Positions 19,161 through 28,497 of a DNA stretch of 64,000 bases are shown piece by piece. Under the pieces are notes generated by a model. The model did no database searches. It saw only the letters and a list, made by a program, of their open reading frames with translations, and was not told the DNA's origin. The translations under genes were made by a program, and so were the position numbers. Position 1 is the first letter of the stretch. Every line of letters starts with the position of its first letter. This stretch comes from Chitinophagaceae bacterium (GTDB lineage Bacteria; Bacteroidota; Bacteroidia; Chitinophagales; Chitinophagaceae): positions 39,763 to 103,762 of the forward strand of contig JACCYQ010000023.1 in the NCBI GenBank assembly GCA_013696395.1, in the 5' to 3' direction.

Positions 19161-19232
19161 CTGTATTTTTATTTTGCTGGTGAAAGATTTTCAATTAAAA
19201 GATGATATAAACCATCTTCCAAAAAAAAATCA

Positions 19233-19751
19233 TTACCCATTAAAAACTTTCTTTAAACCCAGTGATCTTGTTTTAGCCACACTGATTGGTTCGCGAAGTA
19301 AAGCCAATGCTTTGAATGTAGCTTTTACCACGTTGTGCGGATTTGCTGATCCAAGAGATTTAGCCAACACATCCGTGATACCAACACTTTCCAAAACAGC
19401 ACGCATAGAACCACCGGCAAGTACACCTGTACCTGTTGCGGCTGGCTTGATTAACACTTTAGCGGCACCTTCTTTAGCCCATTGATCGTGTGGGATGGTA
19501 CCATGCATGATCGGAACTTTAATCAGGTTCTTTTTTGCATCCTCAATTCCTTTTGTAATAGCTTCCTGTACTTCTTTAGCTTTACCTAACCCATGTCCTA
19601 CAACACCTTGTTCATTACCAACTACTACCAAAGCAGAAAAACTGAATGCACGACCACCCTTAGTGGTTTTCACCACACGATTGATAGAAACCACTTTCTC
19701 CTTCAATTCAAGGTCGCCGGGTTTTACTCTGTTTAAATTAACTTTTGCCAT
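19233..19751 (-). CDS. rpsE: 30S ribosomal protein S5
   Basis: [43 protein letters not shown]. Confidence 0.97.
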   Translation of the reverse strand: MAKVNLNRVKPGDLELKEKVVSINRVVKTTKGGRAFSFSALVVVGNEQGVVGHGLGKAKEVQEAITKGIEDAKKNLIKVPIMHGTIPHDQWAKEGAAKVLIKPAATGTGVLAGGSMRAVLESVGITDVLAKSLGSANPHNVVKATFKALALLREPISVAKTRSLGLKKVFNG

Positions 19752-19805
19752 TTATAGCTTTTTATATATTCTATTTAAATTTTAAAAAAGGTTTAGACTT
19801 ATTAT

Positions 19806-20165
19806 TTAAAATTGAAGTCCACCTTCTCTTGCTCCTTCTGCCAATGCTTTTACACGACCATGGTAAAGATATCCGCCCCGATCAAACTTAGCATCCGTTA
19901 CACCTAGATCTTTTGCTTTTCTGGCAATGGCCTCGCCTACCATTTTACTTTTCTCTGTTTTATTGCCTTTTTGAGCAGCAATATCTTTATCGCGTGAAGA
20001 AGCTGAAGCAATTGTTACTCCATTATCGTCATCAATCAGTTGCACATAAATTTCAGTATTGCTTCTGAAAACTGAAAGACGTGGTTTGATAGCAACTCCA
20101 CTCACCTTCCTGCGGATGCGGTGGCGGATGCTTTGTCTTCTTTGCATTTTAACTGTTGGATTCAT
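19806..20165 (-). CDS. rplR: 50S ribosomal protein L18
   Basis: [31 protein letters not shown]...[26 protein letters not shown]. Confidence 0.97.
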   Translation of the reverse strand: MNPTVKMQRRQSIRHRIRRKVSGVAIKPRLSVFRSNTEIYVQLIDDDNGVTIASASSRDKDIAAQKGNKTEKSKMVGEAIARKAKDLGVTDAKFDRGGYLYHGRVKALAEGAREGGLQF

Positions 20166-20180
20166 TTCTTTTATTTTATT

Positions 20181-20198
20181 TTCCTGATTCTGCCAGGA
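20181..20198. repeat. 18-mer stem-loop repeat, copy 1 (rplF-rplR spacer)
   Basis: TTCCTGATTCTGCCAGGA, identical to 22723-22740. Confidence 0.75.
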
Positions 20199-20225
20199 TG
20201 CTAATTTGATTTGTTTTGATTGCTA

Positions 20226-20780
20226 TTACTTACCGGCTGCTTTACCTGCTTTCTTTCTTACAACTTCACCCACATAACGAACACCTTTTCCTTTGTATGG
20301 TTCTGGCTTACGAAGGCTGCGTATTTTTGCAGCAACCTGGCCTACCAACTGCGCATCAATACCTTCCAGGTAAATGGTTGGATTCTGCCCTTTTTCCTGG
20401 GTTGTTTTCAACTGCAGTTCTTTAGGAATTTCGAAAATGATATTATGCGAATATCCTAATGCAAGATCCAGTGTGTTTCCCTGGTGAGCAGCTTTAAAAC
20501 CAACTCCGATCAGTTCCAGGTTTTTCTTTACACCTTCTGTAACACCTTTTACCATGTTATTTACCAATGACCGGTAAAGACCGTGCATAGCACGATGTCT
20601 AATCTGGTCGGTGGGACGCACAAATTCAACAATGTTATCTTTAATATCAACTTTGATATCCCTATCAACTGCCTGATGCAACTCACCTTTTGGTCCCTTT
20701 ACAGTTACCACATTATCTTTATTAACGGTAATGGTTACTCCTGAAGGTATTTCGATTGGCTTTTTTCCTATACGTGACAT
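20226..20780 (-). CDS. rplF: 50S ribosomal protein L6
   Basis: MSRIGKKPIEIPSGVTITVNKDNVVTVKGPKGEL. Confidence 0.97.
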   Translation of the reverse strand: MSRIGKKPIEIPSGVTITVNKDNVVTVKGPKGELHQAVDRDIKVDIKDNIVEFVRPTDQIRHRAMHGLYRSLVNNMVKGVTEGVKKNLELIGVGFKAAHQGNTLDLALGYSHNIIFEIPKELQLKTTQEKGQNPTIYLEGIDAQLVGQVAAKIRSLRKPEPYKGKGVRYVGEVVRKKAGKAAGK

Positions 20781-20803
20781 AATAAAGAATTTGACAATTA
20801 ATT

Positions 20804-20823
20804 AATTTGATAATTTGACAATG
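20804..20823. repeat. AATTTGATAATTTGACAATG repeat, copy 1 (rpsH-rplF spacer)
   Basis: 19/20 identical to 24261-24280. Confidence 0.6.
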
Positions 20824-20840
20824 TTTTGTTGAAAGTGTTC

Positions 20841-20927
20841 AGCCCCGTATAGAGAACTTAAATTATCATTCAACTTTTTTTAAAACCTGGAAACCATTGC
20901 CAAATTTCCAAACCGCCCATCGGGGCT
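20841..20927. repeat. Long-loop inverted repeat in rpsH-rplF spacer
   Basis: AGCCCCG (20841-20847) and CGGGGCT (20921-20927). Confidence 0.5.
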
Positions 20928-20933
20928 ATTCAA

Positions 20934-21332
20934 TTAATAAACGTAACAAAGAACTTCTCCACCTACATTACCGGCTTTGGCTTCTTTATCGGTCATTACA
21001 CCTTTAGATGTAGATACGATTGCAATACCAAGCCCGTTTTTCACCCTTTTAAAATCGGCAGGGCTTGAATACTGGCGCAAACCAGGCCGACTAACACGCT
21101 CAAGGCTATGAATTGCCGGTTGCTTTGATTGAGAATCATACTTCAAAGCAATTTTAATAAAGCCCTGTTTGTTATCATCTTCAAACTTATATTTCAGAAT
21201 ATAACCCTGAGCATACAGGATCTCTGTCATACGCTTTTTTAAATTTGAAGCCGGTATCTCCACGATACGGTGTCCTGCCATTTGCGCATTACGAATTCTG
21301 GTTAAAAAATCTGCTATAGGATCTGTTACCAT
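20934..21332 (-). CDS. rpsH: 30S ribosomal protein S8
   Basis: [39 protein letters not shown]...[11 protein letters not shown]. Confidence 0.97.
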   Translation of the reverse strand: MVTDPIADFLTRIRNAQMAGHRIVEIPASNLKKRMTEILYAQGYILKYKFEDDNKQGFIKIALKYDSQSKQPAIHSLERVSRPGLRQYSSPADFKRVKNGLGIAIVSTSKGVMTDKEAKAGNVGGEVLCYVY

Positions 21333-21341
21333 ATTTTTTGC

Positions 21342-21347
21342 CCTCCT
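21342..21347 (-). promoter_or_regulatory. Shine-Dalgarno-like AGGAGG upstream of rpsH
   Basis: Plus strand CCTCCT, 9 nt from the rpsH ATG. Confidence 0.5.
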
Positions 21348-21350
21348 ACG

Positions 21351-21368
21351 TCCCGATCGATTCCGGGA
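21351..21368. repeat. Palindromic element TCCCGATCGATTCCGGGA in rpsN-rpsH spacer
   Basis: Inverted repeat arms TCCCG/CGGGA. Confidence 0.5.
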
Positions 21369-21466
21369 TAATTGGATGTTTTAATTAATGTTATTAGTTT
21401 ACCTGTTGATTTGCTTACTGGTTAATAGTTCATTTTAATCAACCATTCAACTTATCAACATATCAT

Positions 21467-21736
21467 TTACCAGCTTGCTTTTTTAACGCCTGGTATTTTG
21501 CCATTCAGCGCCATATCCCTGAAAGCGATCCTCGAAAGACCAAAATAACGGATATACCCTCTTGGGCGACCCGTCAACTGGCAACGATTCTTTAACCTGA
21601 CCGCAGATGAATTCTTTGGTAAAAGATCCAATGCTTTCCAATCACCTGCTTGTTTCAGGGCTGCACGCTTTTCAGCATATTGCGCAACCATTTTCTCTCT
21701 TTTGCGCTGCCTGGCTTTGATTGATGTTTTAGCCAT
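21467..21736 (-). CDS. rpsN: 30S ribosomal protein S14
   Basis: [27 protein letters not shown]...[43 protein letters not shown]. Confidence 0.97.
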   Translation of the reverse strand: MAKTSIKARQRKREKMVAQYAEKRAALKQAGDWKALDLLPKNSSAVRLKNRCQLTGRPRGYIRYFGLSRIAFRDMALNGKIPGVKKASW

Positions 21737-21779
21737 ATTACTTATTTATCAATTTTTATGAGTTAACCAAAAAGGTTAA

Positions 21780-22349
21780 TTACTTTTTTATATTTTTAAA
21801 AGGCATTCCCAGTTCTTTCAATAACTCGTAAGCTTCCTCGTCTGTGTTTGCGTTGGTAACAAAAGTGATATCCATACCGGTGATACGATTAACTTTATCG
21901 ATATCGATTTCAGGAAAAATGATTTGTTCTGTCACACCCATAGTATAGTTTCCACGGCCATCGAAAGATTTTTCACTAACTCCTTTGAAGTCACGTACAC
22001 GAGGTAAAGCAACTGCGATCAAACGATCAAGGAATTCGTACATCTTGTCGCCGCGAAGGGTTACCCTTGCACCGATAGGCATTGCTTTACGCAATTTAAA
22101 GTTTGAAATATCCTTCTTTGACAATGTTGCCATGGCTTTTTGACCGCTGATTGTGCTCAATTCATCTACTGCAACATCAACCAGTTTCTTATCAGTTACG
22201 GCACCATTTACACCACGATTTAAGCATATCTTTTCCAAACGGGGCGCCTGCATGATCGACTTGTAACCAAATTTTTTCATTACTGCAGGAATTGCTTCTT
22301 CATGGTATTTCTTCTGCAACCTGGGGGTATATTTTGCTGTTGTGCTCAT
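21780..22349 (-). CDS. rplE: 50S ribosomal protein L5
   Basis: [15 protein letters not shown]...[25 protein letters not shown]...[27 protein letters not shown]. Confidence 0.97.
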   Translation of the reverse strand: MSTTAKYTPRLQKKYHEEAIPAVMKKFGYKSIMQAPRLEKICLNRGVNGAVTDKKLVDVAVDELSTISGQKAMATLSKKDISNFKLRKAMPIGARVTLRGDKMYEFLDRLIAVALPRVRDFKGVSEKSFDGRGNYTMGVTEQIIFPEIDIDKVNRITGMDITFVTNANTDEEAYELLKELGMPFKNIKK

Positions 22350-22693
22350 TATTTAGTACCTCCTTGAATTCTTACTTTTTTAAAAACGCGTTCTGTTTTG
22401 CCATTTTCTCTTACACGGGTAACACGGGCACCGGATTTTTGCTCGGAATCCCACAACATAACATTACTGATATGAATAGGTGCTTCTTTTTTAATGATAC
22501 CGCCCTTAGTGTTTTGTGCAGAAGGTTTGGTATGTTTAGTGATTATATTCACTCCATCCACCAACACTTTTCCTTCATCAACCAATACTTCTTTTACCAG
22601 GCGTGGCTTGGTAAGATCTTTGTCTTCACCGGCAATAACCACTACATTATCACCCTTCCTGATATTGTACTTTGGTTTAAATCTTGATTTCAT
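22349..22693 (-). CDS. rplX: 50S ribosomal protein L24
   Basis: [51 protein letters not shown]. Confidence 0.96.
   Translation of the reverse strand: MKSRFKPKYNIRKGDNVVVIAGEDKDLTKPRLVKEVLVDEGKVLVDGVNIITKHTKPSAQNTKGGIIKKEAPIHISNVMLWDSEQKSGARVTRVRENGKTERVFKKVRIQGGTK
22359..22364 (-). promoter_or_regulatory. Shine-Dalgarno-like AGGAGG upstream of rplE
   Basis: Plus strand CCTCCT, 9 nt from the rplE ATG, within the 3' end of rplX. Confidence 0.45.
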
Positions 22694-22722
22694 TTTTTTA
22701 CCTTTTTAGGTTTGCTTTTCCA

Positions 22723-22740
22723 TTCCTGATTCTGCCAGGA
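22723..22740. repeat. 18-mer stem-loop repeat, copy 2 (rplN-rplX spacer)
   Basis: TTCCTGATTCTGCCAGGA, identical to 20181-20198. Confidence 0.75.
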
Positions 22741-22776
22741 AATATTTTTTGTATGCTGTTTGTTCTTTTCCTTTTT

Positions 22777-23145
22777 TTACAACACCTCCGGCGCCAGGGA
22801 AACGATCTTCATGTAACCCTTATCGCGAAGTTCTCTTGCTACAGGTCCAAAAATACGGGTACCACGAGGCTCTTCAGCCTGGTTTAACAATACAACTGCA
22901 TTGTCATCAAATCGGATATAAGATCCATCTTTACGACGCAATTTGTTTTTGGTGCGAACGATTACTGCTTTGGTTACGGTTCCTTTTTTTACCCCACCCG
23001 CCGGTATGGCGTCTTTTACCGTTACAACAATCTTATCGCCAATCTTTGCATAACGCTGGCCGCTATTACCCAATACACGGATGCAAAGAACTTCTTTGGC
23101 ACCACTGTTATCTGCAACATTCAACCGGCTTTCTTGCTGAATCAT
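22777..23145 (-). CDS. rplN: 50S ribosomal protein L14
   Basis: [48 protein letters not shown]. Confidence 0.97.
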   Translation of the reverse strand: MIQQESRLNVADNSGAKEVLCIRVLGNSGQRYAKIGDKIVVTVKDAIPAGGVKKGTVTKAVIVRTKNKLRRKDGSYIRFDDNAVVLLNQAEEPRGTRIFGPVARELRDKGYMKIVSLAPEVL

Positions 23146-23249
23146 TTTATTAAGCTTTGAGCTACTAGCTTTTTGCTATTAGCAGTTATTACAATTTTTA
23201 TTATTAGGATCGAGAACTTTTATCCCTTGCGGAAAAAAGTCTTACATAC

Positions 23250-23510
23250 TTATTTCACTTTTTCAACCACGTCAACCAGTCTCCAACGCTTAGTTTTGCT
23301 CATTGGGCGTGTTTCCATAATGCGTACCGTATCGCCAATATTGCACTCATTTTTTTCATCATGTGCATGAAACCTGGTAGTCTTTTTCAGGAACTTACCA
23401 TAGATCGGGTGTTTCACCTTTCTTTCAACAGCCACGGTAATGGTTTTAGTCATCTTGTTACTGGTAACCACACCGGTTCTAATTTTTCTTAAATTTCTTT
23501 CTACAGACAT
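23250..23510 (-). CDS. rpsQ: 30S ribosomal protein S17
   Basis: [45 protein letters not shown]. Confidence 0.97.
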   Translation of the reverse strand: MSVERNLRKIRTGVVTSNKMTKTITVAVERKVKHPIYGKFLKKTTRFHAHDEKNECNIGDTVRIMETRPMSKTKRWRLVDVVEKVK

Positions 23511-23527
23511 TTTTTTAGCTTTTAGCT

Positions 23528-23548
23528 TGAGTTTCTGTCAGAAACTCA
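23528..23548. repeat. Perfect hairpin in rpmC-rpsQ spacer
   Basis: TGAGTTTCT-GTC-AGAAACTCA (9-bp stem, 3-nt loop). Confidence 0.65.
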
Positions 23549-23597
23549 TTTTTTATTACAAATTTTATAAAACCGGTGTATAAAACCAGTAGTTTTA

Positions 23598-23807
23598 TTA
23601 TGCGTTGTTTTGCCTTTTCTTCAATTCCGATTTAAGACGGGCAACGTCTTTTCTCAAATCACGGATGCTCATCGGATTTTCAACTGGTGATATGGCATGC
23701 GCAAATTTCAACTTCTTCAAACGCATTTCATCTTCTTCGATGCGGGCTTTAAGATCCACATCATTCAACCCTTGTATGCTTTTTAAATAATCTATTTTCT
23801 TTAACAT
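23598..23807 (-). CDS. rpmC: 50S ribosomal protein L29
   Basis: 69 aa, LNDVDLKARIEEDEMRLKKLKFAHAISPVENPMSIRDLRKDVARLKSEL; operon position. Confidence 0.95.
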   Translation of the reverse strand: MLKKIDYLKSIQGLNDVDLKARIEEDEMRLKKLKFAHAISPVENPMSIRDLRKDVARLKSELKKRQNNA

Positions 23808-23829
23808 CGCTGATACGATTTTTTAATTG

Positions 23830-24246
23830 TTACGCAAGATCCCTGCGCTTAATAAACTTTGTTTTGATAGGTAACTTACCGGAGGCCAGTGCTAATGCTT
23901 CCTGAGCTATTTGTTCAGTAACACCGTCAATTTCGAACATAATACGTCCGGGTTGAACTACAGCAGCCCAATATTCGAGATTACCTTTACCCTTACCCAT
24001 CCTTACCTCTGCAGGTTTGTTGGTAATAGGTTTGTCCGGGAAAATACGGATCCACACGTTACCTTCTCTCTTCATGTGACGTGTCAATGCCTGCCTGGCT
24101 GCTTCTATCTGGCGGTCAGTTATCCAATGATTATCCAAAGCTTTTAAACCGTAAGAGCCAAAGGAAAGAGTTGTTCCTCTTTTTGATTCGCCTTTCATGC
24201 GACCCTTTTGCATCTTCCTGTGCTTTGTTCTTTTAGGTTGTAACAT
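23830..24246 (-). CDS. rplP: 50S ribosomal protein L16
   Basis: [53 protein letters not shown]. Confidence 0.97.
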   Translation of the reverse strand: MLQPKRTKHRKMQKGRMKGESKRGTTLSFGSYGLKALDNHWITDRQIEAARQALTRHMKREGNVWIRIFPDKPITNKPAEVRMGKGKGNLEYWAAVVQPGRIMFEIDGVTEQIAQEALALASGKLPIKTKFIKRRDLA

Positions 24247-24260
24247 ACATACAATTTGAG

Positions 24261-24280
24261 AATTTGATAATTTGCCAATG
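24261..24280. repeat. AATTTGATAATTTGCCAATG repeat, copy 2 (rpsC-rplP spacer)
   Basis: 19/20 identical to 20804-20823. Confidence 0.6.
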
Positions 24281-24340
24281 TATTATCACTGACTTATCCT
24301 TTTATTCAATATTTTTTGTTGCCGTTTTATCCGGCTATAA

Positions 24341-25123
24341 TTATCTTCTTCCGCCACCGCCGCCTCTTCTGTCATCGCGACCACCACCACCGCCTCTCCT
24401 GTCATCACGGCGATCATCTCTTCTTTCTCTTCTTTCTCCACCGATTGGCTCACCTTTTCCACCAGAAATGATATTAGGGTTCAAATCTCTTTTGGCTAAA
24501 ACTTCTCCTTTACAAATCCATACTTTGATTCCAATTTTACCATATACGGTTTGTGCAAACACGTTGGCATAATCAATATCCATACGGAAGGTGTGCAATG
24601 GAACACGGCCTTGCTTAAATTCTTCACTACGGGCAATCTCCGCACCATTCAAACGTCCGCTTAATTTCACTTTAATTCCTTCGGCACCCATGCGTAATGC
24701 TGAAGCAATACTCATTTTAGTTGCTCTTTTAAAGTTGATGCGGTTTTCAATCTGGCGGGCTATAGTATCACCTACGATTGTAGCATCCAGTTCAGGACGA
24801 CGGATCTCCAGAATGTTGATCTGTACATCATCTTTACTGGTCAGTTTTTTCAATTCTTCTTTGATACGGTCAACTTCACCGCCACCCTTACCGATGATGA
24901 TACCCGGCTTTGAAGTGTGGATAGTTATAATCAGCTTACCCAGGGTACGCTCAATTACAATCTTAGCTATGCCGCCCTTGCTGATACGGGCATTCAGATA
25001 ATTCCTGATCTTGTCGTCTTCGATCAAACGACCAGCATAATGTTTTTTGTCAGCATACCAGTTAGATTCCCATCCACGGATGATTCCTAACCTGTTACCA
25101 ATCGGATTTGCTTTTTGACCCAT
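24341..25123 (-). CDS. rpsC: 30S ribosomal protein S3 with RDD/RGG-rich C-terminal tail
   Basis: [43 protein letters not shown]...; true start at the MGQK ATG (25123) rather than the ORF-track start 25204. Confidence 0.96.
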   Translation of the reverse strand: MGQKANPIGNRLGIIRGWESNWYADKKHYAGRLIEDDKIRNYLNARISKGGIAKIVIERTLGKLIITIHTSKPGIIIGKGGGEVDRIKEELKKLTSKDDVQINILEIRRPELDATIVGDTIARQIENRINFKRATKMSIASALRMGAEGIKVKLSGRLNGAEIARSEEFKQGRVPLHTFRMDIDYANVFAQTVYGKIGIKVWICKGEVLAKRDLNPNIISGGKGEPIGGERRERRDDRRDDRRGGGGGRDDRRGGGGGRR

Positions 25124-25124
25124 A

Positions 25125-25562
25125 TTATTGGTTATTTTCCTTTGAAACGTTAGTAGTATTATTTTCTTTAGCTTCTGCAGACTTGGAGGCTTTCTTTGCT
25201 GCATTTTTCTGAGCTTTGGTTTCAGTGGCTTTGGTATCCACGATCACCGTTACGTGATTGCTTCTTTTCCTAACCCTGTATCCTCGACCCTGGGGTGCCG
25301 GACGCATACGCTTTATAACCCTTGCTCCATCAACCATGATTGTTTTAATAACCAGCAATCCTTCATCGCCATCCTCATTTTTCTGCTTCCAGTTATCAAT
25401 TGCACTTAACACCAGTTTACGCATTGGAACAGCAGGATGTTTAGTACTGTGTTCCAGAAGCGCTAATGCCTTTTCAACCCTCTCACCACGGATAAGGTCT
25501 GCCAGCAAACGCATTTTACGGGGTGAAGTGGGATAATTTCTCAGTTTAGCTACTGCTTCCAT
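25125..25562 (-). CDS. rplV: 50S ribosomal protein L22
   Basis: [39 protein letters not shown]...[17 protein letters not shown]. Confidence 0.96.
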   Translation of the reverse strand: MEAVAKLRNYPTSPRKMRLLADLIRGERVEKALALLEHSTKHPAVPMRKLVLSAIDNWKQKNEDGDEGLLVIKTIMVDGARVIKRMRPAPQGRGYRVRKRSNHVTVIVDTKATETKAQKNAAKKASKSAEAKENNTTNVSKENNQ

Positions 25563-25635
25563 TTTTATTTTAGTTTGAGATTGAGGTTTAGGTTGAGGTT
25601 AAAATTTAAACCTGAACTTTTGCCTAATCCTGTTT

Positions 25636-25905
25636 TTATCCTTTTTTACTTGAGTGTCCTTTAAAGTTCCTGGTTGGTGCAAATTCACCTAATTTATGTC
25701 CTACCATAAATTCAGTAACATATACGGGAATAAACTTGTTTCCATTATGTACTGCCAGCGTATGTCCTACAAAATCAGGCGTAATTGTAGACCGACGGCT
25801 CCAGGTCTTAAGTACCCCTTTTTTTGATGTGCCTTCGTTAATAGCCAAAACTTTGTCTTCCAGGTTTGCGTCAACGTAAGGTCCCTTTTTAATCGAACGA
25901 GCCAT
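25636..25905 (-). CDS. rpsS: 30S ribosomal protein S19
   Basis: [19 protein letters not shown]...[51 protein letters not shown]. Confidence 0.98.
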   Translation of the reverse strand: MARSIKKGPYVDANLEDKVLAINEGTSKKGVLKTWSRRSTITPDFVGHTLAVHNGNKFIPVYVTEFMVGHKLGEFAPTRNFKGHSSKKG

Positions 25906-25924
25906 GTGCTTTTTATTTTAAGCC

Positions 25925-25940
25925 TGTTTTATAACAGGAT
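25925..25940. repeat. Hairpin CCTGTT-TTAT-AACAGG in rpsS-rplB spacer
   Basis: 6-bp perfect stem, 4-nt loop. Confidence 0.5.
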
Positions 25941-25964
25941 TGTTTACGATTTTTTTGTTAGATA

Positions 25965-26804
25965 TTATTTGGCTAATTTTTTACCGTTGCTTCTTTGGAT
26001 AATCAGCTTATCACTTCCTTTTCCTTTAGTCCTTGTTTTCAATCCTCTTGAGAATTGACCAGTCCTTGAACGAGGCTGACCTCCTGAGGCTCTACCTTCA
26101 CCACCACCCATCGGGTGATCTACAGGGTTCATCGCCACACCTCTTGTTCTTGGTTTAATACCTTTCCAACGGTTACGACCAGCTTTACCCATACTTTGCA
26201 GGCTATGATCACTATTGCTCACTACACCAACAGTTGCATAACATTTGATCAATACTTTTCTTAACTCACCGGAAGGCATTTTAAGGATAGCGTATTTTTC
26301 TTCTTTGTTTGTCAACTGGGCTGATGAACCTGCACTGCGGGCTAATTTTCCACCCTGGCCAGGTTGCATCTCAATATTGTGAACGTTGGTTCCTAAAGGC
26401 ATGTTCTTCATCATCAAAGCATGTCCCAATTCTGGTGCTACTGCATCGCCACTGATCACTTTTGCACCTACTTCAAGACCATTTGGTGCAAGGATGTAAC
26501 GCTTTTCACCATCTGCATAATGCAAAAGGGCGATGAAAGCAGTACGGTTTGGATCGTATTCAATAGAAGCAACTGTTGCTTCTATATCCTTCTTATCTCT
26601 TTTGAAATCAACCAAACGATATTTATGCTTGTGCCCACCACCCATATAACGGGTTGTTCTGCGACCAGAAACGTTTCTGCCACCTGTGCTTTTCTTAGGA
26701 GCTAACAATGACTTTTCAGGTTCACTGGTTGTAATCTCCACATATGCATTACCTATTCTCCAACGGGTACCGGCAGTCGTGGGTTTGTATTTTCTTAGTG
26801 CCAT
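25965..26804 (-). CDS. rplB: 50S ribosomal protein L2
   Basis: [16 protein letters not shown]...[17 protein letters not shown]...[21 protein letters not shown]. Confidence 0.98.
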   Translation of the reverse strand: MALRKYKPTTAGTRWRIGNAYVEITTSEPEKSLLAPKKSTGGRNVSGRRTTRYMGGGHKHKYRLVDFKRDKKDIEATVASIEYDPNRTAFIALLHYADGEKRYILAPNGLEVGAKVISGDAVAPELGHALMMKNMPLGTNVHNIEMQPGQGGKLARSAGSSAQLTNKEEKYAILKMPSGELRKVLIKCYATVGVVSNSDHSLQSMGKAGRNRWKGIKPRTRGVAMNPVDHPMGGGEGRASGGQPRSRTGQFSRGLKTRTKGKGSDKLIIQRSNGKKLAK

Positions 26805-26874
26805 TTTTTAATTCTTTAATTGGTCAATACTTTGCGGCGTTTGACGCGCCATTCATTAATAATTTTTCTACCGG

Positions 26875-27174
26875 TTAAATATTTGCATACAGATCAATCG
26901 TTTCACCTTCAGCAACGGTAACCATAGCTTTTTTATAAGCTGATTTCTGTCCTTTGATGTAACCTGCTTTTGTAAAGCGGGTTTTTGATTTTCCTGGTAC
27001 AACTACGGTATTAACATCTACCACATTAACTCCGTAGAACTGCTGAATCGCATTCCTGATTTCCAGCTTATTGGCTTTACGGGCAACTTTAAAAGCATAA
27101 CGACGCAGGGTTTCCTGCTGGCTGTTGGCCTTCTCCGTTAAAATGGGTTTTATTAAAACTTCAGAAATTTTCAT
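26875..27174 (-). CDS. rplW: 50S ribosomal protein L23
   Basis: VLIKPILTEKANSQQETLRRYAFKVARKANKLEIRNAIQQFYGVNVVDVNTVVVPGK. Confidence 0.96.
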   Translation of the reverse strand: MKISEVLIKPILTEKANSQQETLRRYAFKVARKANKLEIRNAIQQFYGVNVVDVNTVVVPGKSKTRFTKAGYIKGQKSAYKKAMVTVAEGETIDLYANI

Positions 27175-27236
27175 TTCAATTCTATTTTATTTTTTGTGTA
27201 TGACGATCACTCTATCACTCACATTTATTTAATTAA

Positions 27237-27878
27237 TTATGCTTCCGCTGGTTCATTCTCCTGCTCAGCAAAAACATTAGCGGCGCTTTCAGATAATACT
27301 AAAACATCAGCATTCATGATATCATAGGTATTCATATCACTCAGCATAACATTATTAATTCCCTGAACATTTCTGAAACTCAACAAAACGTTTTCATTGT
27401 ATTCAGGAATCACGAACAATGTTTTACGGGCACCGGTGTTTACACTATGGATCATTTTTACAGCGGTAGCTGTTTTAGGCGTATCCATCTGAAGATCTTC
27501 AACTATAACAATGGCATTTGCTTTTGCCTTGTGTGCCAGTGCAGACATTTTAGCCAGATCTTTTACCTTACGGTTTAATTTAAAATCGTAAGAATGTGGT
27601 TTTGGTCCAAAGATGGTACCACCACCCTTATATAAAGGGTTACGGATATTACCTTTTCTTGAACCACCAGTTCCCTTTTGCTTATGCAGTTTGCGGGACG
27701 AACCCTTAACCTCAGCACGGGTTTTTACTTTATGCGAACCCTGGCGCTTAGCAGCAAGGTATTGTTTTACAGAAAGGTATATAACGTGGTTATTAGGCTC
27801 AATACCAAAAATTTCTTCGGGTAATTCAAGCGTTCTACCTGTTTTCTTTCCTTCTATATTTAAAATATCGATTTGCAT
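27237..27878 (-). CDS. rplD: 50S ribosomal protein L4
   Basis: AAKRQGSHKVKTRAEVKGSSRKLHKQKGTGGSRKGNIRNPLYKGGGTIFGPKPHSYDFKLNRK. Confidence 0.97.
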   Translation of the reverse strand: MQIDILNIEGKKTGRTLELPEEIFGIEPNNHVIYLSVKQYLAAKRQGSHKVKTRAEVKGSSRKLHKQKGTGGSRKGNIRNPLYKGGGTIFGPKPHSYDFKLNRKVKDLAKMSALAHKAKANAIVIVEDLQMDTPKTATAVKMIHSVNTGARKTLFVIPEYNENVLLSFRNVQGINNVMLSDMNTYDIMNADVLVLSESAANVFAEQENEPAEA

Positions 27879-27879
27879 A

Positions 27880-28497
27880 TTATTTCTGAATTAAAACGAT
27901 TGAACCATTGTGGCCAGGTACAGAACCACTTATTAAAATGTAATTTTTTTCAGGGAAGATCTTAACGACTTTCAAACCTTTGGTTTTTACCCTGTCGCCA
28001 CCCATACGGCCTGCCATACGCATACCTTTGAATACACGGCTGGGATAAGAAGATCCACCGATAGATCCCGGAGCTCTTTGACGATCATGCTGACCGTGAG
28101 ACGCTTCACCAACACCAGAAAATCCGTGGCGTTTTACAACACCCTGGAAACCTTTTCCTTTAGTGGTACCAACAACATCAACAGTTTCACCTTCGGTAAA
28201 AATGTCAACAGCAATGGTTTCTCCAATATTTTTTTCGATGGAATAGTTCCGGAATTCTTTTACGAACTTTTTAGCAGCAGTCTGTGCTTTAGCGTAGTGA
28301 TTCTTTTCAGAAAGTGAAGTGTGTTTCTCATTCTTATCGCCGAATGCTAATTGTAAGGCATTATACCCGTCAGTATCCTGGGTTTTAACCTGGGTAACTA
28401 CGCAGGGTCCGGCTTCAATAATTGTGCAGGCTGTTTGCCGACCTGTTGAATCGAAGATGCTGGTCATCCCGATTTTTTTACCAATGATTCCTTTCAT
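27880..28497 (-). CDS. rplC: 50S ribosomal protein L3
   Basis: [39 protein letters not shown]...[16 protein letters not shown]. Confidence 0.97.
   Translation of the reverse strand: MKGIIGKKIGMTSIFDSTGRQTACTIIEAGPCVVTQVKTQDTDGYNALQLAFGDKNEKHTSLSEKNHYAKAQTAAKKFVKEFRNYSIEKNIGETIAVDIFTEGETVDVVGTTKGKGFQGVVKRHGFSGVGEASHGQHDRQRAPGSIGGSSYPSRVFKGMRMAGRMGGDRVKTKGLKVVKIFPEKNYILISGSVPGHNGSIVLIQK

Noticed and set aside
22494-23153. Plus-strand ORFs overlapping rplX/rplN
   Set aside because: Antisense shadows of strongly conserved ribosomal-protein genes with low-complexity or Cys/Leu-rich translations.
24341-24450. GC/repeat-rich DNA (ccgccaccgccgcc...) as a CRISPR or tandem repeat array
   Set aside because: It is the coding sequence of the Gly/Arg-rich uS3 tail; there are no spacer-repeat units.
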